DNA of 13,725 nt from Eikenella sp963515595. GTDB lineage: Bacteria; Pseudomonadota; Gammaproteobacteria; Burkholderiales; Neisseriaceae. Below the pieces are notes generated by a model, which ran no database searches, had not been told where the DNA came from, and saw nothing but the letters and a program-made list of their open reading frames with translations. A program made the translations under genes and the position numbers. The stretch is from positions 1 through 13,725 of the forward strand of contig CAUPYH010000046.1 in NCBI GenBank assembly GCA_963515595.1, written 5' to 3'. Of this stretch, positions 7,563 through 13,686 are shown one piece after another. Within the stretch, counting starts at the first letter, position 1; every line of letters starts with the position of its first letter.

Positions 7563-9336
7563 TTCGGCCTTTGCTGCCTGCCAGGCCGAAGTGCCAGGCG
7601 CCGACATCGAGGCGCACGCAGAGGTAGCGCCAGAGCAGGGGGCTGCCGGCGGGGAGGGTGGCGGCGAGGGGGCGCAGCAGAGCGGTTTTGGCGGAGTCGG
7701 TGAGCAGCAGGGCGGCGTTTACAGCGGTATGCAGCTGCTCGGGCGTGAGGTCGGCGGCGCGGGTCAGGGCTTCGGCAGCGGGGTGTTGCGCGAGGCGGCC
7801 GGGCGGCGGGGCGGGGGCGAGGTAGGCTTCGAGCAGCAGCCAAAGGTGGTCTTGTTCGCGGGTGGCGGGCTGGGGGCGGCAGCGGCGGATTTGGTCGAGC
7901 AGGGCTTGCAGGACATGGTCTTCCTGCATCACGAGGGCGGGCAGGAGGTGTTCAAGCAGTTCGGCGCTGGGCAGCAGGGGGTGTTGCCGCAGGCGGGCGA
8001 GCTGCTGCCAAACGAAGGGGCTGATGCCGCCGCGGTGCCGGTATTCGGCGGGCGGTGCGGGCACTTGGAACAGGCAGAGCAGAGCGGCGGATGCGTGTTC
8101 GCCGTCGTAGGCGGCGGCCTGCCAGTCGGCGGGCAGCTGCAGCGGCGGGGTGGGCGGGCGGCAGCGGCGGATGCGCGCCTGCATCAGGGCCTGCCGCTGG
8201 CGGTAGAGGTTTTCGGCTTCTTCGGCTTCGGCGCTCATCGGCTGGGGGGCGGCGAAGCTGAAGTGGACTGAGGAAGGCAGGGCGAAGCTGTCTGCGTCGG
8301 CCAGTTCCCCGGCCAGTCGGCGTGCGGCGGCGGCATCGAGCCTGCGGATGCGTTCGATGAGCGGCGGGTGGGTGGCGGCGAGGCCGCCGGGGCGGATGCG
8401 GCCGAACATCAGGTGGGCGTATTCGGGGGCTTCGGGCGAGGCGAGGCGGCAGGAGGCGGTGCGGGCGCTTTTGCGCAGGGCTTCGATGAGCGGGGCGGTT
8501 TGGCGGGTGAGCTGCACGGCGGAGGCGTCGGCCATAAATTCGCGCTCGCGGCACACGGCGGCCTGCAGCCAGAGGGCAAACACGCTGCCCGCCGAGCCCA
8601 GCGCAATCAGGAGGACGCCGAGGGCTTGCAGCGGCAGGGACTGCATCACGATTTCCACGCCGTTGTCGAAAGGATGGTTGTCTACATTTTTGCGGCGGCG
8701 GTATTCCAAATAGTGTTCGTCGTCGCGGCCGTAGAGGAAATAGCGCCCGCTGCTGGCGATGCCCTGCAGGCCGTGCAGCCAGGCGGCCAGGGAGCAGTTG
8801 AGGCGCATGTCGCCGTTGCGGATGTGGCTGAATTCGTGGGCGACGATGGCTTGCAGCTCGTCGCGCGTGAGCAGGTTGACGGCGCCTTGGGTAACGCCGA
8901 TGACGGCGCTGCGCGGGCTCATGCCGGCGGCAAAGGCATTGATGCTGCCATCGCGGCGCAGCAGGTACACCGGCGGGGCGGGCAGGCCGGCGGACAGCGC
9001 GGTTTCCGCCACCACGTTGAGCAGCCGTCGTTCGGCAAAGGTGGCGTCGGCCAGTTGCAAGGCCTCGCCGCCCAGCCGCTTGGCTATCGCTTCGCCGCCA
9101 CGCCGCAGCTCGCGCAGGCGGTGCAGGCTCAGACCGATGGTGAGCGCACACACAAACAGGGCGGGCGGCAGGTAGTACCACCACAGGCTGTGCCCTACTT
9201 TGGCGCCGAACAAAAACGGCAGGCTGCCGAGCCCGGCGGAAGTGATGGCGACTGTGCCAATCAGCGCCAGCACATAGCACACCACCAGCCGCACGGTGCG
9301 GCGGCGCGATTGCTGCTGGCGGTGGAAGAAGCGCAT
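7552..9336 (-). CDS. M48 family membrane zinc metalloprotease with C-terminal extension
   Basis: The protein (594 residues) is an M48 (HtpX/Ste24-like) metalloprotease, a group that degrades damaged membrane or envelope proteins. Two N-terminal membrane segments are seen (LVVCYVLALIGTVAITSAGLG near 18-38, YYLPPALFVCALTIGLSL near 54-71). The zinc site is HEFSH at 167-171. The third ligand is probably E266 in REREFMADASAV, with the family D270. A further hydrophobic stretch lies at about 234-258, and THPPLIERIRRL at 322 closes the catalytic region. About 260 residues of Ala/Leu/Arg-rich sequence follow with no motif I know. ATG 9336 (MRFFHRQQQ) has AAGGA seven bases upstream, so I prefer it to the 22-codon longer frame. 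The stop codon lies inside a DUS, giving the C-terminus KAT. Confidence 0.9.
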   Translation of the reverse strand: MRFFHRQQQSRRRTVRLVVCYVLALIGTVAITSAGLGSLPFLFGAKVGHSLWWYYLPPALFVCALTIGLSLHRLRELRRGGEAIAKRLGGEALQLADATFAERRLLNVVAETALSAGLPAPPVYLLRRDGSINAFAAGMSPRSAVIGVTQGAVNLLTRDELQAIVAHEFSHIRNGDMRLNCSLAAWLHGLQGIASSGRYFLYGRDDEHYLEYRRRKNVDNHPFDNGVEIVMQSLPLQALGVLLIALGSAGSVFALWLQAAVCREREFMADASAVQLTRQTAPLIEALRKSARTASCRLASPEAPEYAHLMFGRIRPGGLAATHPPLIERIRRLDAAAARRLAGELADADSFALPSSVHFSFAAPQPMSAEAEEAENLYRQRQALMQARIRRCRPPTPPLQLPADWQAAAYDGEHASAALLCLFQVPAPPAEYRHRGGISPFVWQQLARLRQHPLLPSAELLEHLLPALVMQEDHVLQALLDQIRRCRPQPATREQDHLWLLLEAYLAPAPPPGRLAQHPAAEALTRAADLTPEQLHTAVNAALLLTDSAKTALLRPLAATLPAGSPLLWRYLCVRLDVGAWHFGLAGSKGRKAT

Positions 9337-9369
9337 GGGGAAATCCTTGGGAGGGGGAGGAATGTGGCT

Positions 9370-9414
9370 GAAATCATGATTTCTTCCTACAAGGCGAGCC
9401 AACGCAGTAGGAAG
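9370..9414. repeat. Two adjacent inverted repeats in the M48 leader
   Basis: GAAATCATGATTTC (9370-9383) is a perfect 14-bp palindrome 34 bases before the M48 start. Next to it CTTCCTAC (9383-9390) and GTAGGAAG (9407-9414) form an 8-bp stem. Its 16-base loop region shares CAAGGCGAGCCAACGC with the core of the Correia-like element at 1137-1241 (opposite orientation). Either could be an operator or a decayed repeat element. Confidence 0.55.
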
Positions 9415-9454
9415 GAAGCGATAGCTTGAATATAGCCAATCCGGCGGGCGAGGT

Positions 9455-9557
9455 AAAGGCTACCTGAAAGAGGAGTTTTAACTTCGTTGAAGCTGTGCTT
9501 TAGCTTCGCAGAAGCTCAGCCTTGGCCTCGCCAAGATTTCGCTTTCAGGTAGCCTTT
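9455..9557. repeat. DUS-bounded nested hairpin element
   Basis: A 16-bp outer stem made of two complementary DUS (9455-9470 with 9542-9557) encloses three small hairpins, each with a three-base loop. They are CTTC-GTT-GAAG (9482-9492), AGCTTC-GCA-GAAGCT (9502-9516) and CTTGGC-CTC-GCCAAG (9521-9535). It lies between the divergent M48 and HIT genes, so it ends neither. TTCGCAGAA is shared with the repeats at 6048-6104 and 6904-6965. No other content is seen in 9415-9454 apart from upstream DNA. Confidence 0.75.
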
Positions 9558-9570
9558 CTCCCGCCCGCAC

Positions 9571-9597
9571 TTGGCAAACCTGCCGCCGTGCTATACC
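9571..9597 (+). promoter_or_regulatory. Promoter candidate of the HIT gene
   Basis: -35 TTGGCA (5/6), 15-bp spacer, -10 TATACC preceded by TGC, which makes an extended -10. The spacing is short, but an extended -10 tolerates this. The expected leader is about 30 nt. Confidence 0.42.
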
Positions 9598-9635
9598 CTT
9601 GCCCCGATTCGTTAAACCACCTTGAAGGAACCGAA

Positions 9636-10067
9636 ATGCCCTCCTCCTGCCCGCTGTGCCGTGCCGAAAATGAAACCGTGCTGTGGCAAAACAGCCGCCT
9701 GCGCGTGATTGCCGTAAACGACACGCCCGCCGCGCCCGCGTTTTGCCGCGTGATTTGGCGCGACCATGTGGCCGAGATGACGGATTTGCCCGCAGCAGCG
9801 CGGCAGGAAATGATGGTGGCGGTGTGGCGCACCGAAGCGGCGATGCGCCGGGTGTTGCGCCCGGCCAAAATCAATCTGGCCAGCTTCGGCAACCAAGTGC
9901 CGCACCTGCATTGGCATGTGATTGCCCGCTTTGAAAACGATGCGTTTTTCCCCGATTCGATTTGGGCCGCCCCGCGCCGCGAAGCCGTGCCCGAGCTGCC
10001 GGAAGGCTGGCAGCGGCAGGTGGCCGAGCTGTTGGCTAAGGAGGAAGAAACAGACGGGCTGGTATAA
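9636..10067 (+). CDS. HIT (histidine triad) family protein
   Basis: HIT proteins are nucleotide hydrolases or transferases. This 143-residue protein carries the triad PHLHWHVIARF, with H90, H92 and H94; the last is the likely nucleophile. An N-terminal CPLC (residues 5-8) resembles the zinc-binding pair seen in some HIT proteins, and the middle has the usual NDTPAAPAFCRVIWRDHVAEMTDL (two stretches around residues 28-51). ATG 9636 has GAAGGA six bases upstream. A longer frame from 9522 would translate the DUS stem and is rejected. The physiological substrate cannot be told. The TAA stop overlaps TATAAT of a promoter candidate for the next gene. Confidence 0.9.
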   Translation: MPSSCPLCRAENETVLWQNSRLRVIAVNDTPAAPAFCRVIWRDHVAEMTDLPAAARQEMMVAVWRTEAAMRRVLRPAKINLASFGNQVPHLHWHVIARFENDAFFPDSIWAAPRREAVPELPEGWQRQVAELLAKEEETDGLV

Positions 10068-10068
10068 T
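10060..10068 (+). promoter_or_regulatory. Extended -10 promoter candidate
   Basis: TGGTATAAT is a perfect extended -10 (TG-N-TATAAT) that overlaps the stop codon of the HIT gene. No convincing -35 is seen 17 bp upstream (GGAGGA). If active it would start near 10075 and serve the gene at 10145. Confidence 0.35.
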
Positions 10069-10090
10069 GCCCGCCGTCTGCCCAATGCAA

Positions 10091-10102
10091 AGGCTACCTG
10101 AA
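10091..10102 (+). repeat. DNA uptake sequence (exact, single)
   Basis: Exact AGGCTACCTGAA in the leader of the 10145 gene with no complementary partner close by, so it is not a terminator. Confidence 0.9.
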
Positions 10103-10144
10103 ACCGCTATCGCAGGGTTGCTTTAACAGCAGTATCTGTTGTGA

Positions 10145-10639
10145 ATGATGGAATGGAAAAGTATGCTGAAACAGCCATATTTATTGACGATTTCGCCCAG
10201 CTCGCTCATTTTGTTTGATAGCGGCCAAGACAATTTCCTCAACGAATTCCATCAAGAGTTTGCAGATTATGCGATTGAGGGCGAATATGAAAACTTGTGG
10301 TATCTGCTCGGTACAGACGCATTCTTTGCCGTGCGCGAGAACCAGCTCGTTTTGCAGGATTGGGACGGCAAAACCTATTTTGTCCTGCCGTTATCCGAGC
10401 CTTCAAATTTGGCCGATAATTGCGGCGTTATGCTAATCGACACGCCCGAGCCGGTGGCCGCCGCAACGCTCCAAGCCGCATTCGGCAATGTGGCAGACAA
10501 TAATGAAGCCCTGTCGCAAGCCCTGTTTGACTTTGAAGCGCAAAACGGCTGGAGCAGATACGATTGCCAGGCTTGGTGCATCTGCCTGTTCAGCGAAAAA
10601 GAACAAGAGCGGATGAAACAAGAATTTGATTTGGCATAA
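10145..10639 (+). CDS. Hypothetical protein, unrecognised
   Basis: I do not recognise this 164-residue protein. It is soluble by appearance: no signal peptide or membrane segment, acidic, rich in aromatic residues (ENLWYLLGTDAFFAVRENQ, LVLQDWDGKTYFVLPLSE), with a Cys/Trp-rich end (YDCQAWCICLFSEKEQERM). The start is uncertain. ATG 10145 has no clear ribosome-binding site, while ATG 10163 (MLKQPYLLTISPSS) has GGA five bases upstream and would give 158 residues. The base composition is visibly more AT-rich than the LD-carboxypeptidase and HIT genes beside it, which may reflect transfer. Small acidic proteins of this kind are often immunity proteins, but nothing here proves that and no toxin is adjacent. 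A degenerate DUS hairpin follows. Confidence 0.75.
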   Translation: MMEWKSMLKQPYLLTISPSSLILFDSGQDNFLNEFHQEFADYAIEGEYENLWYLLGTDAFFAVRENQLVLQDWDGKTYFVLPLSEPSNLADNCGVMLIDTPEPVAAATLQAAFGNVADNNEALSQALFDFEAQNGWSRYDCQAWCICLFSEKEQERMKQEFDLA

Positions 10640-10644
10640 ACGCT

Positions 10645-10670
10645 TTCAGGTAGCCCTAAGGCTGCCTGCT
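10645..10670. terminator. Degenerate DUS hairpin
   Basis: TTCAGGTAGCCC (11 of 12 to the DUS) is followed at once by AGGCTGCCTGCT. CAGGTAGCC (10647-10655) pairs with GGCTGCCTG (10660-10668) using one G-U pair and a four-base loop. It lies five bases after the stop of the 10145 gene and has no U tract. Confidence 0.55.
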
Positions 10671-10706
10671 CCCAACACCACCTCAACCGAATTAAGGAAA
10701 CCCGTC

Positions 10707-11891
10707 ATGCTGTTCCCCCATCTTTCCCGCCGCCGTTTTCTCAGCGCCTCCGCCACTCTGGCCGGAGCAGGTGTGCTGCAGGCGTGCAGTACGCCGGCGA
10801 TGCCCGTATCGCCGTCCAACCAAAACAGAGCCGGTAGCGGTAATGCGCCTGCCCGACCCACCCGCAGCGGTAGCGGCACCACCTTGCGCGTGGTGGCTCC
10901 TTCCGGCTTCGCGCCCCGAGCCGAACAGGCGCAGGCCGGGCTGTTGCGCCTGTATAACGCCGGTTTCACCATCACCAACCAGCAGGCCGTGGAGCGCCGC
11001 AGCCAGCGGTTTGCCGGCACCGACGCCGAACGCATCGCCGATTTTCAAGATGTGGCTTCCGGCAAAGTGCCCACCCCGCAAGTGCTGATGGGCATGCGCG
11101 GCGGCTACGGCGCCGTGCGCCTGCTGCCCCATATCGACTGGCCCTCACTCGGCGCACGCATGCGCGAACACGGCACCCAGCTTTTCGGCTTCAGCGACGT
11201 GTGCGCCATCCAGCTCGCCCTGCTCGCCCAAGGCAATATGTGCAGCTTCGCCGGCCCCATGCTTTATAGCGGTTTCGGCAAAGCCCAGCCCTCGGTATAC
11301 ACCATGCAAGCCTTTATCGACGGCAGCACCCGCGCCGATTTGAGCATTCAAGTATCGGAAGTGCAGGCTGCCAACGTGCCCGCCCTGCACGGCACCATGT
11401 GGGGCGGCAACCTCAGCGTGATTGCCTCCCTGGCCGGTTCGGCCTACCTGCCGCAGCCCGAAGGCGGCATCCTCTTCCTCGAAGACGTGGGCGAACAGCC
11501 CTACCGCCTCGAACGCATGCTGCAAACCCTGCATCTGGCCGGCATCCTCAAGCGGCAACAAGCCATCGTGCTCGGCAACTTCCGCATGGGCAGCGCGCGC
11601 GACGTATACGACGGCGGCTACGACCTCTCCAGCGTGATCCGCACCCTGCGCCGCATCAGCGGCATCCCCGTGCTCACCGGCTTCCCCTTCGGGCACATCA
11701 GCGACATCGCCACCTTCCCGCTGGGCGTGCAAACCACCATCCGCGGCAACAGCACCGGCGGCTACAGCGCCTCTTTCAGCGGCCACCCCGTGCTCAACCC
11801 CGCCGCCCTCACGCTCAACAACCTGCTACCGCCCCCGCCCTCGTCCGACAGCCCCGCCGCAGCGGAAGACAACAGCGAAGCCAGCGAATAG
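10707..11891 (+). CDS. ldcA: LD-carboxypeptidase (peptidase S66), Tat lipoprotein
   Basis: LdcA removes the terminal D-Ala from tetrapeptide stems of peptidoglycan during recycling or remodelling. The 394-residue precursor starts with a twin-arginine signal SRRRFLSASATLAGAGV that ends in a lipobox LQAC (Cys27), so it is probably a Tat-exported lipoprotein. S66 features follow: MGMRGGYGAVRLLPHIDWP at 128, nucleophile Ser163 in FGFSDV, GTMWGGNLSVIASLAGSAYL at 229, the Glu region LFLEDVGEQPYRLERML (E259), and GFPFGH with His330. The triad assignment is by analogy with P. aeruginosa LdcA. A Pro/Ser/Ala-rich tail (PPPPSSDSPAAAEDNSEASE) extends past the domain. ATG 10707 has AAGGAA upstream; the longer frame from 10626 overlaps the previous gene. 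A DUS hairpin ends it. Confidence 0.93.
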   Translation: MLFPHLSRRRFLSASATLAGAGVLQACSTPAMPVSPSNQNRAGSGNAPARPTRSGSGTTLRVVAPSGFAPRAEQAQAGLLRLYNAGFTITNQQAVERRSQRFAGTDAERIADFQDVASGKVPTPQVLMGMRGGYGAVRLLPHIDWPSLGARMREHGTQLFGFSDVCAIQLALLAQGNMCSFAGPMLYSGFGKAQPSVYTMQAFIDGSTRADLSIQVSEVQAANVPALHGTMWGGNLSVIASLAGSAYLPQPEGGILFLEDVGEQPYRLERMLQTLHLAGILKRQQAIVLGNFRMGSARDVYDGGYDLSSVIRTLRRISGIPVLTGFPFGHISDIATFPLGVQTTIRGNSTGGYSASFSGHPVLNPAALTLNNLLPPPPSSDSPAAAEDNSEASE

Positions 11892-11899
11892 CCGCAGGA

Positions 11900-11935
11900 T
11901 TTCAGGTAGCCTTCTCAAAGAAAGGCTACCTGAAA
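11900..11935. terminator. DUS hairpin after ldcA
   Basis: Complementary DUS at 11901-11912 and 11923-11934 give a stem of 14 bp with an eight-base loop, nine bases after the ldcA stop. The orientation is the reverse of most pairs here, and A rather than U follows, so termination strength is doubtful. The right-hand DUS is also the left end of the 534-bp duplicated unit. Confidence 0.75.
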
Positions 11936-12978
11936 ACATATCGATTGATTCAGGAGTCAGCACAAAAATGCTGGAATGTCACGATTGCGAAAAAAATATT
12001 TCCGAACAAGAGATTCGGGAAGTGGAAAACAAATTAGGGGTCTTCTTCCCCGCAGACTTTAAAGCGCACTATCTGAAGTGGAACGGCGGCACACCCAACA
12101 AACCCATATTTGAAAACCCAAACATCGATTACGACTATATCGAAATCAGAGATTTCATCGCCGTCAAATACGCCCGCGATTTCGGCGACGACCCCGATTT
12201 TACCTTGGAAGGTAGGGCGGTAAACGAATGGGAGAAAATGGAATTGCCGCCCGATTTAATCCCTTACGCCTTTGATTGGGGCGGCAACTACATCTGCCTG
12301 CACAAAAACAGCGGCAGGATTTACTACTATGTGCGCGACGTGTGGAGCGACAACATCAGCACGGAAGCCAACTTCGCGAAAAACACCATCCTAATCGCCG
12401 ATTCGTTCACAGAATTCCTGTCTTACCTGTGTACCGATTCCGAATCGGCGCAAGAAAGGCTACCTGAAAACATATTGATTGATTCAGGAGTCGGCACAAA
12501 CATGCTGGAATTTCACGATTGCGAAAAAAATATTTCCGAACAAGAGATTCGGGAAGTGGAAAACAAATTAGGGGTCTTCTTCCCCGCAGACTTTAAAGCG
12601 CACTATCTGAAGTGGAACGGCGGCACACCCAACAAACCCATATTTGAAAACCCAAACATCGATTACGACTATATCGAAATCAGAGATTTCATCGCCGTCA
12701 AATACGCCCGCGATTTCGGCGACGACCCCGATTTTACCTTGGAAGGTAGGGCGGTAAACGAATGGGAGAAAATGGAATTGCCGCCCGATTTAATCCCTTA
12801 CGCCTTTGATTGGGGCGGCAACTACATCTGCCTGCACAAAAACAGCGGCAGGATTTACTACTATGTGCGCGACGTGTGGAGCGACAACATCAGCACGGAA
12901 GCCAACTTCGCGAAAAACACCAACCTAATCGCCGATTCGTTCACAGAATTCCTGTCTTACCTGCATACCGACCCGGAA
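11918..12978 (+). repeat. 534-bp direct tandem duplication
   Basis: The unit starting at 11918 (AAGAAAGG plus DUS) recurs at 12452. The offset is exactly 534 bp, or 178 codons. The copies agree from the DUS through the ribosome-binding site and the whole SMI1/KNR4 reading frame to the codons for SYL, with only about half a dozen substitutions seen, then diverge (TGTACCGATTCC versus CATACCGACCCG). Each unit carries its own DUS, its own AGGAG and its own ATG (11968, 12502). Confidence 0.95.
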
Positions 12979-12984
12979 GAGTGA
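11968..12984 (+). CDS. SMI1/KNR4-type protein, in-frame duplicated (two domains)
   Basis: The reading frame encodes 338 residues as two almost identical SMI1/KNR4 domains. This family is common among immunity proteins of polymorphic toxin systems, but the actual partner here is unknown. Each half shows ISEQEIREVENKLGVFFPADF, then HYLKWNGG, PYAFDWGGNYICLHKNSGR, and a final IADSFTEFLSYL. The second half begins at M179 (ATG 12502). The linker (residues about 158-178) is translated from intergenic DNA, including a DUS read as ERLPEN. The first half has lost its stop. AGGAG precedes both ATGs at 11 bases, so the second half may also be made alone. Observed differences: C4 versus F182, and I versus N in KNTILIAD/KNTNLIAD. 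Composition is AT-richer than ldcA and recR. No toxin gene is next to it; ldcA lies upstream and recR 23 bases downstream. Confidence 0.88.
   Translation: MLECHDCEKNISEQEIREVENKLGVFFPADFKAHYLKWNGGTPNKPIFENPNIDYDYIEIRDFIAVKYARDFGDDPDFTLEGRAVNEWEKMELPPDLIPYAFDWGGNYICLHKNSGRIYYYVRDVWSDNISTEANFAKNTILIADSFTEFLSYLCTDSESAQERLPENILIDSGVGTNMLEFHDCEKNISEQEIREVENKLGVFFPADFKAHYLKWNGGTPNKPIFENPNIDYDYIEIRDFIAVKYARDFGDDPDFTLEGRAVNEWEKMELPPDLIPYAFDWGGNYICLHKNSGRIYYYVRDVWSDNISTEANFAKNTNLIADSFTEFLSYLHTDPEE
12457..12468 (+). repeat. DNA uptake sequence inside the fused reading frame
   Basis: Exact AGGCTACCTGAA at the junction of the two duplicated units, read in frame as part of ERLPEN. Its partner copy at 11923-11934 is non-coding. 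Confidence 0.9.
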
Positions 12985-12986
12985 AC

Positions 12987-12998
12987 AGGCTACCTGAA
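12987..12998 (+). repeat. DNA uptake sequence (exact, single)
   Basis: Exact AGGCTACCTGAA three bases after the SMI1/KNR4 stop and nine bases before the recR ATG. It has no nearby partner and occupies the place where the recR ribosome-binding site would be expected; no clear Shine-Dalgarno is seen. Confidence 0.9.
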
Positions 12999-13007
12999 AC
13001 CCAAACC

Positions 13008-13634
13008 ATGACCCGCAAAAAAACCGACGCCTTCACCCGCCTCACTCAAGCCCTCGAAGTTTTGCCCAACGTCGGCCCCAAATCCGCCCGCCGCATGGCC
13101 TACGAGTTGCTGCGCCACAAGCGCGAAGGCGCCGCCGAGCTGGCCGCCGCCCTGCAGCACGCCCTCACCGCCGTGCAGCATTGCCGCCTGTGCAACACCT
13201 TCTGCGAAGGCGAGCTTTGCGCCATCTGCGCCAACCCCGCGCGCGACGGCCGCCGCCTGATGATTGTGCACCTGCCCGCCGACGTGGCCGGCATGGAAGC
13301 CGCCCACTGCCACGACGGCCTCTATTTCGTGCTCATGGGGCAAATCAGCCCCGCGCAGGGCATGGATTTGCAGCACATCGCGCTCGACAAACTCGTTGCC
13401 CGCCTGCAAGAGAGCGAAGTGGAAGAAGTGATCATCGCCACCGCCTTCACCCCCGAAGGCAATGCCACCGCCTATGTGCTGGCCGAGCTGTTCAAAAACC
13501 TGCCCTACCGAGTGAGCCGCCTGGCTCAGGGCATGCCGCTGGGCAGCGAGCTGGAATACATCGACGCCGGCACGCTGGCGCAATCCGTGTATGAACGGCG
13601 GCTGGTGAAAGAGCTGGGCGGGGAGGGCGAATAG
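13008..13634 (+). CDS. recR: Recombination mediator RecR
   Basis: RecR works with RecF and RecO to load RecA on SSB-coated single-stranded DNA. The 208-residue protein has the expected order: a helix-hairpin-helix LPNVGPKSARRMAYELL at 19-35, a four-Cys zinc finger (C59, C62, C71, C74 in CRLCNTFCEGELCAIC), then a Toprim domain with DGLYFVLMGQISPAQGMD at 103, ATAFTPEGNATAYVL at 145 and RLAQGMPLGSELEYIDAGTL at 171. Where E. coli RecR reads VVESPAD, this protein has IVHLPAD, so the Toprim Glu is replaced by His; I recall the same in Neisseria. Start ATG 13008 (MTRKKTDAF) is the first of the family-like sequence; upstream frames are shadows of the SMI1 gene. It may be cotranscribed with that gene. 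Confidence 0.96.
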   Translation: MTRKKTDAFTRLTQALEVLPNVGPKSARRMAYELLRHKREGAAELAAALQHALTAVQHCRLCNTFCEGELCAICANPARDGRRLMIVHLPADVAGMEAAHCHDGLYFVLMGQISPAQGMDLQHIALDKLVARLQESEVEEVIIATAFTPEGNATAYVLAELFKNLPYRVSRLAQGMPLGSELEYIDAGTLAQSVYERRLVKELGGEGE

Positions 13635-13656
13635 CCAGTGGGCAGGAAAGGGAAAG

Positions 13657-13686
13657 AGGCTACCTGAAAGTTTCAGGTAGCCTTTT
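13657..13686 (+). terminator. DUS hairpin terminator of recR
   Basis: Two complementary DUS almost touch (13657-13669 and 13671-13683 around a single G). They form a tight stem followed by TTTT, 22 bases after the recR stop. It is the best terminator-like DUS pair in the window. 13687-13725 shows nothing further. Confidence 0.9.

Noticed and set aside
6964..8271. 435-codon + strand frame, very Gly/Ala-rich
   Set aside because: It runs antisense across the lipoprotein gene and the M48 protease, translates DUS hairpins and has no family features.
8368..9429. 353-codon + strand frame
   Set aside because: Antisense shadow of the M48 protease, whose HEFSH and ligand motifs are on the other strand.
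9455..9557. tRNA gene, because of the cloverleaf-like plan
   Set aside because: No T-loop GTTC-type motif, no acceptor CCA, and arm lengths and loops do not fit a tRNA.
9522..9635. N-terminal extension of the HIT protein
   Set aside because: The extension translates the DUS stem; ATG 9636 has a good ribosome-binding site and begins just before the CPLC motif.
11918..12978. CRISPR or other array
   Set aside because: There are only two long units (534 bp) that are protein-coding; no short regularly spaced repeats are present anywhere in the window.
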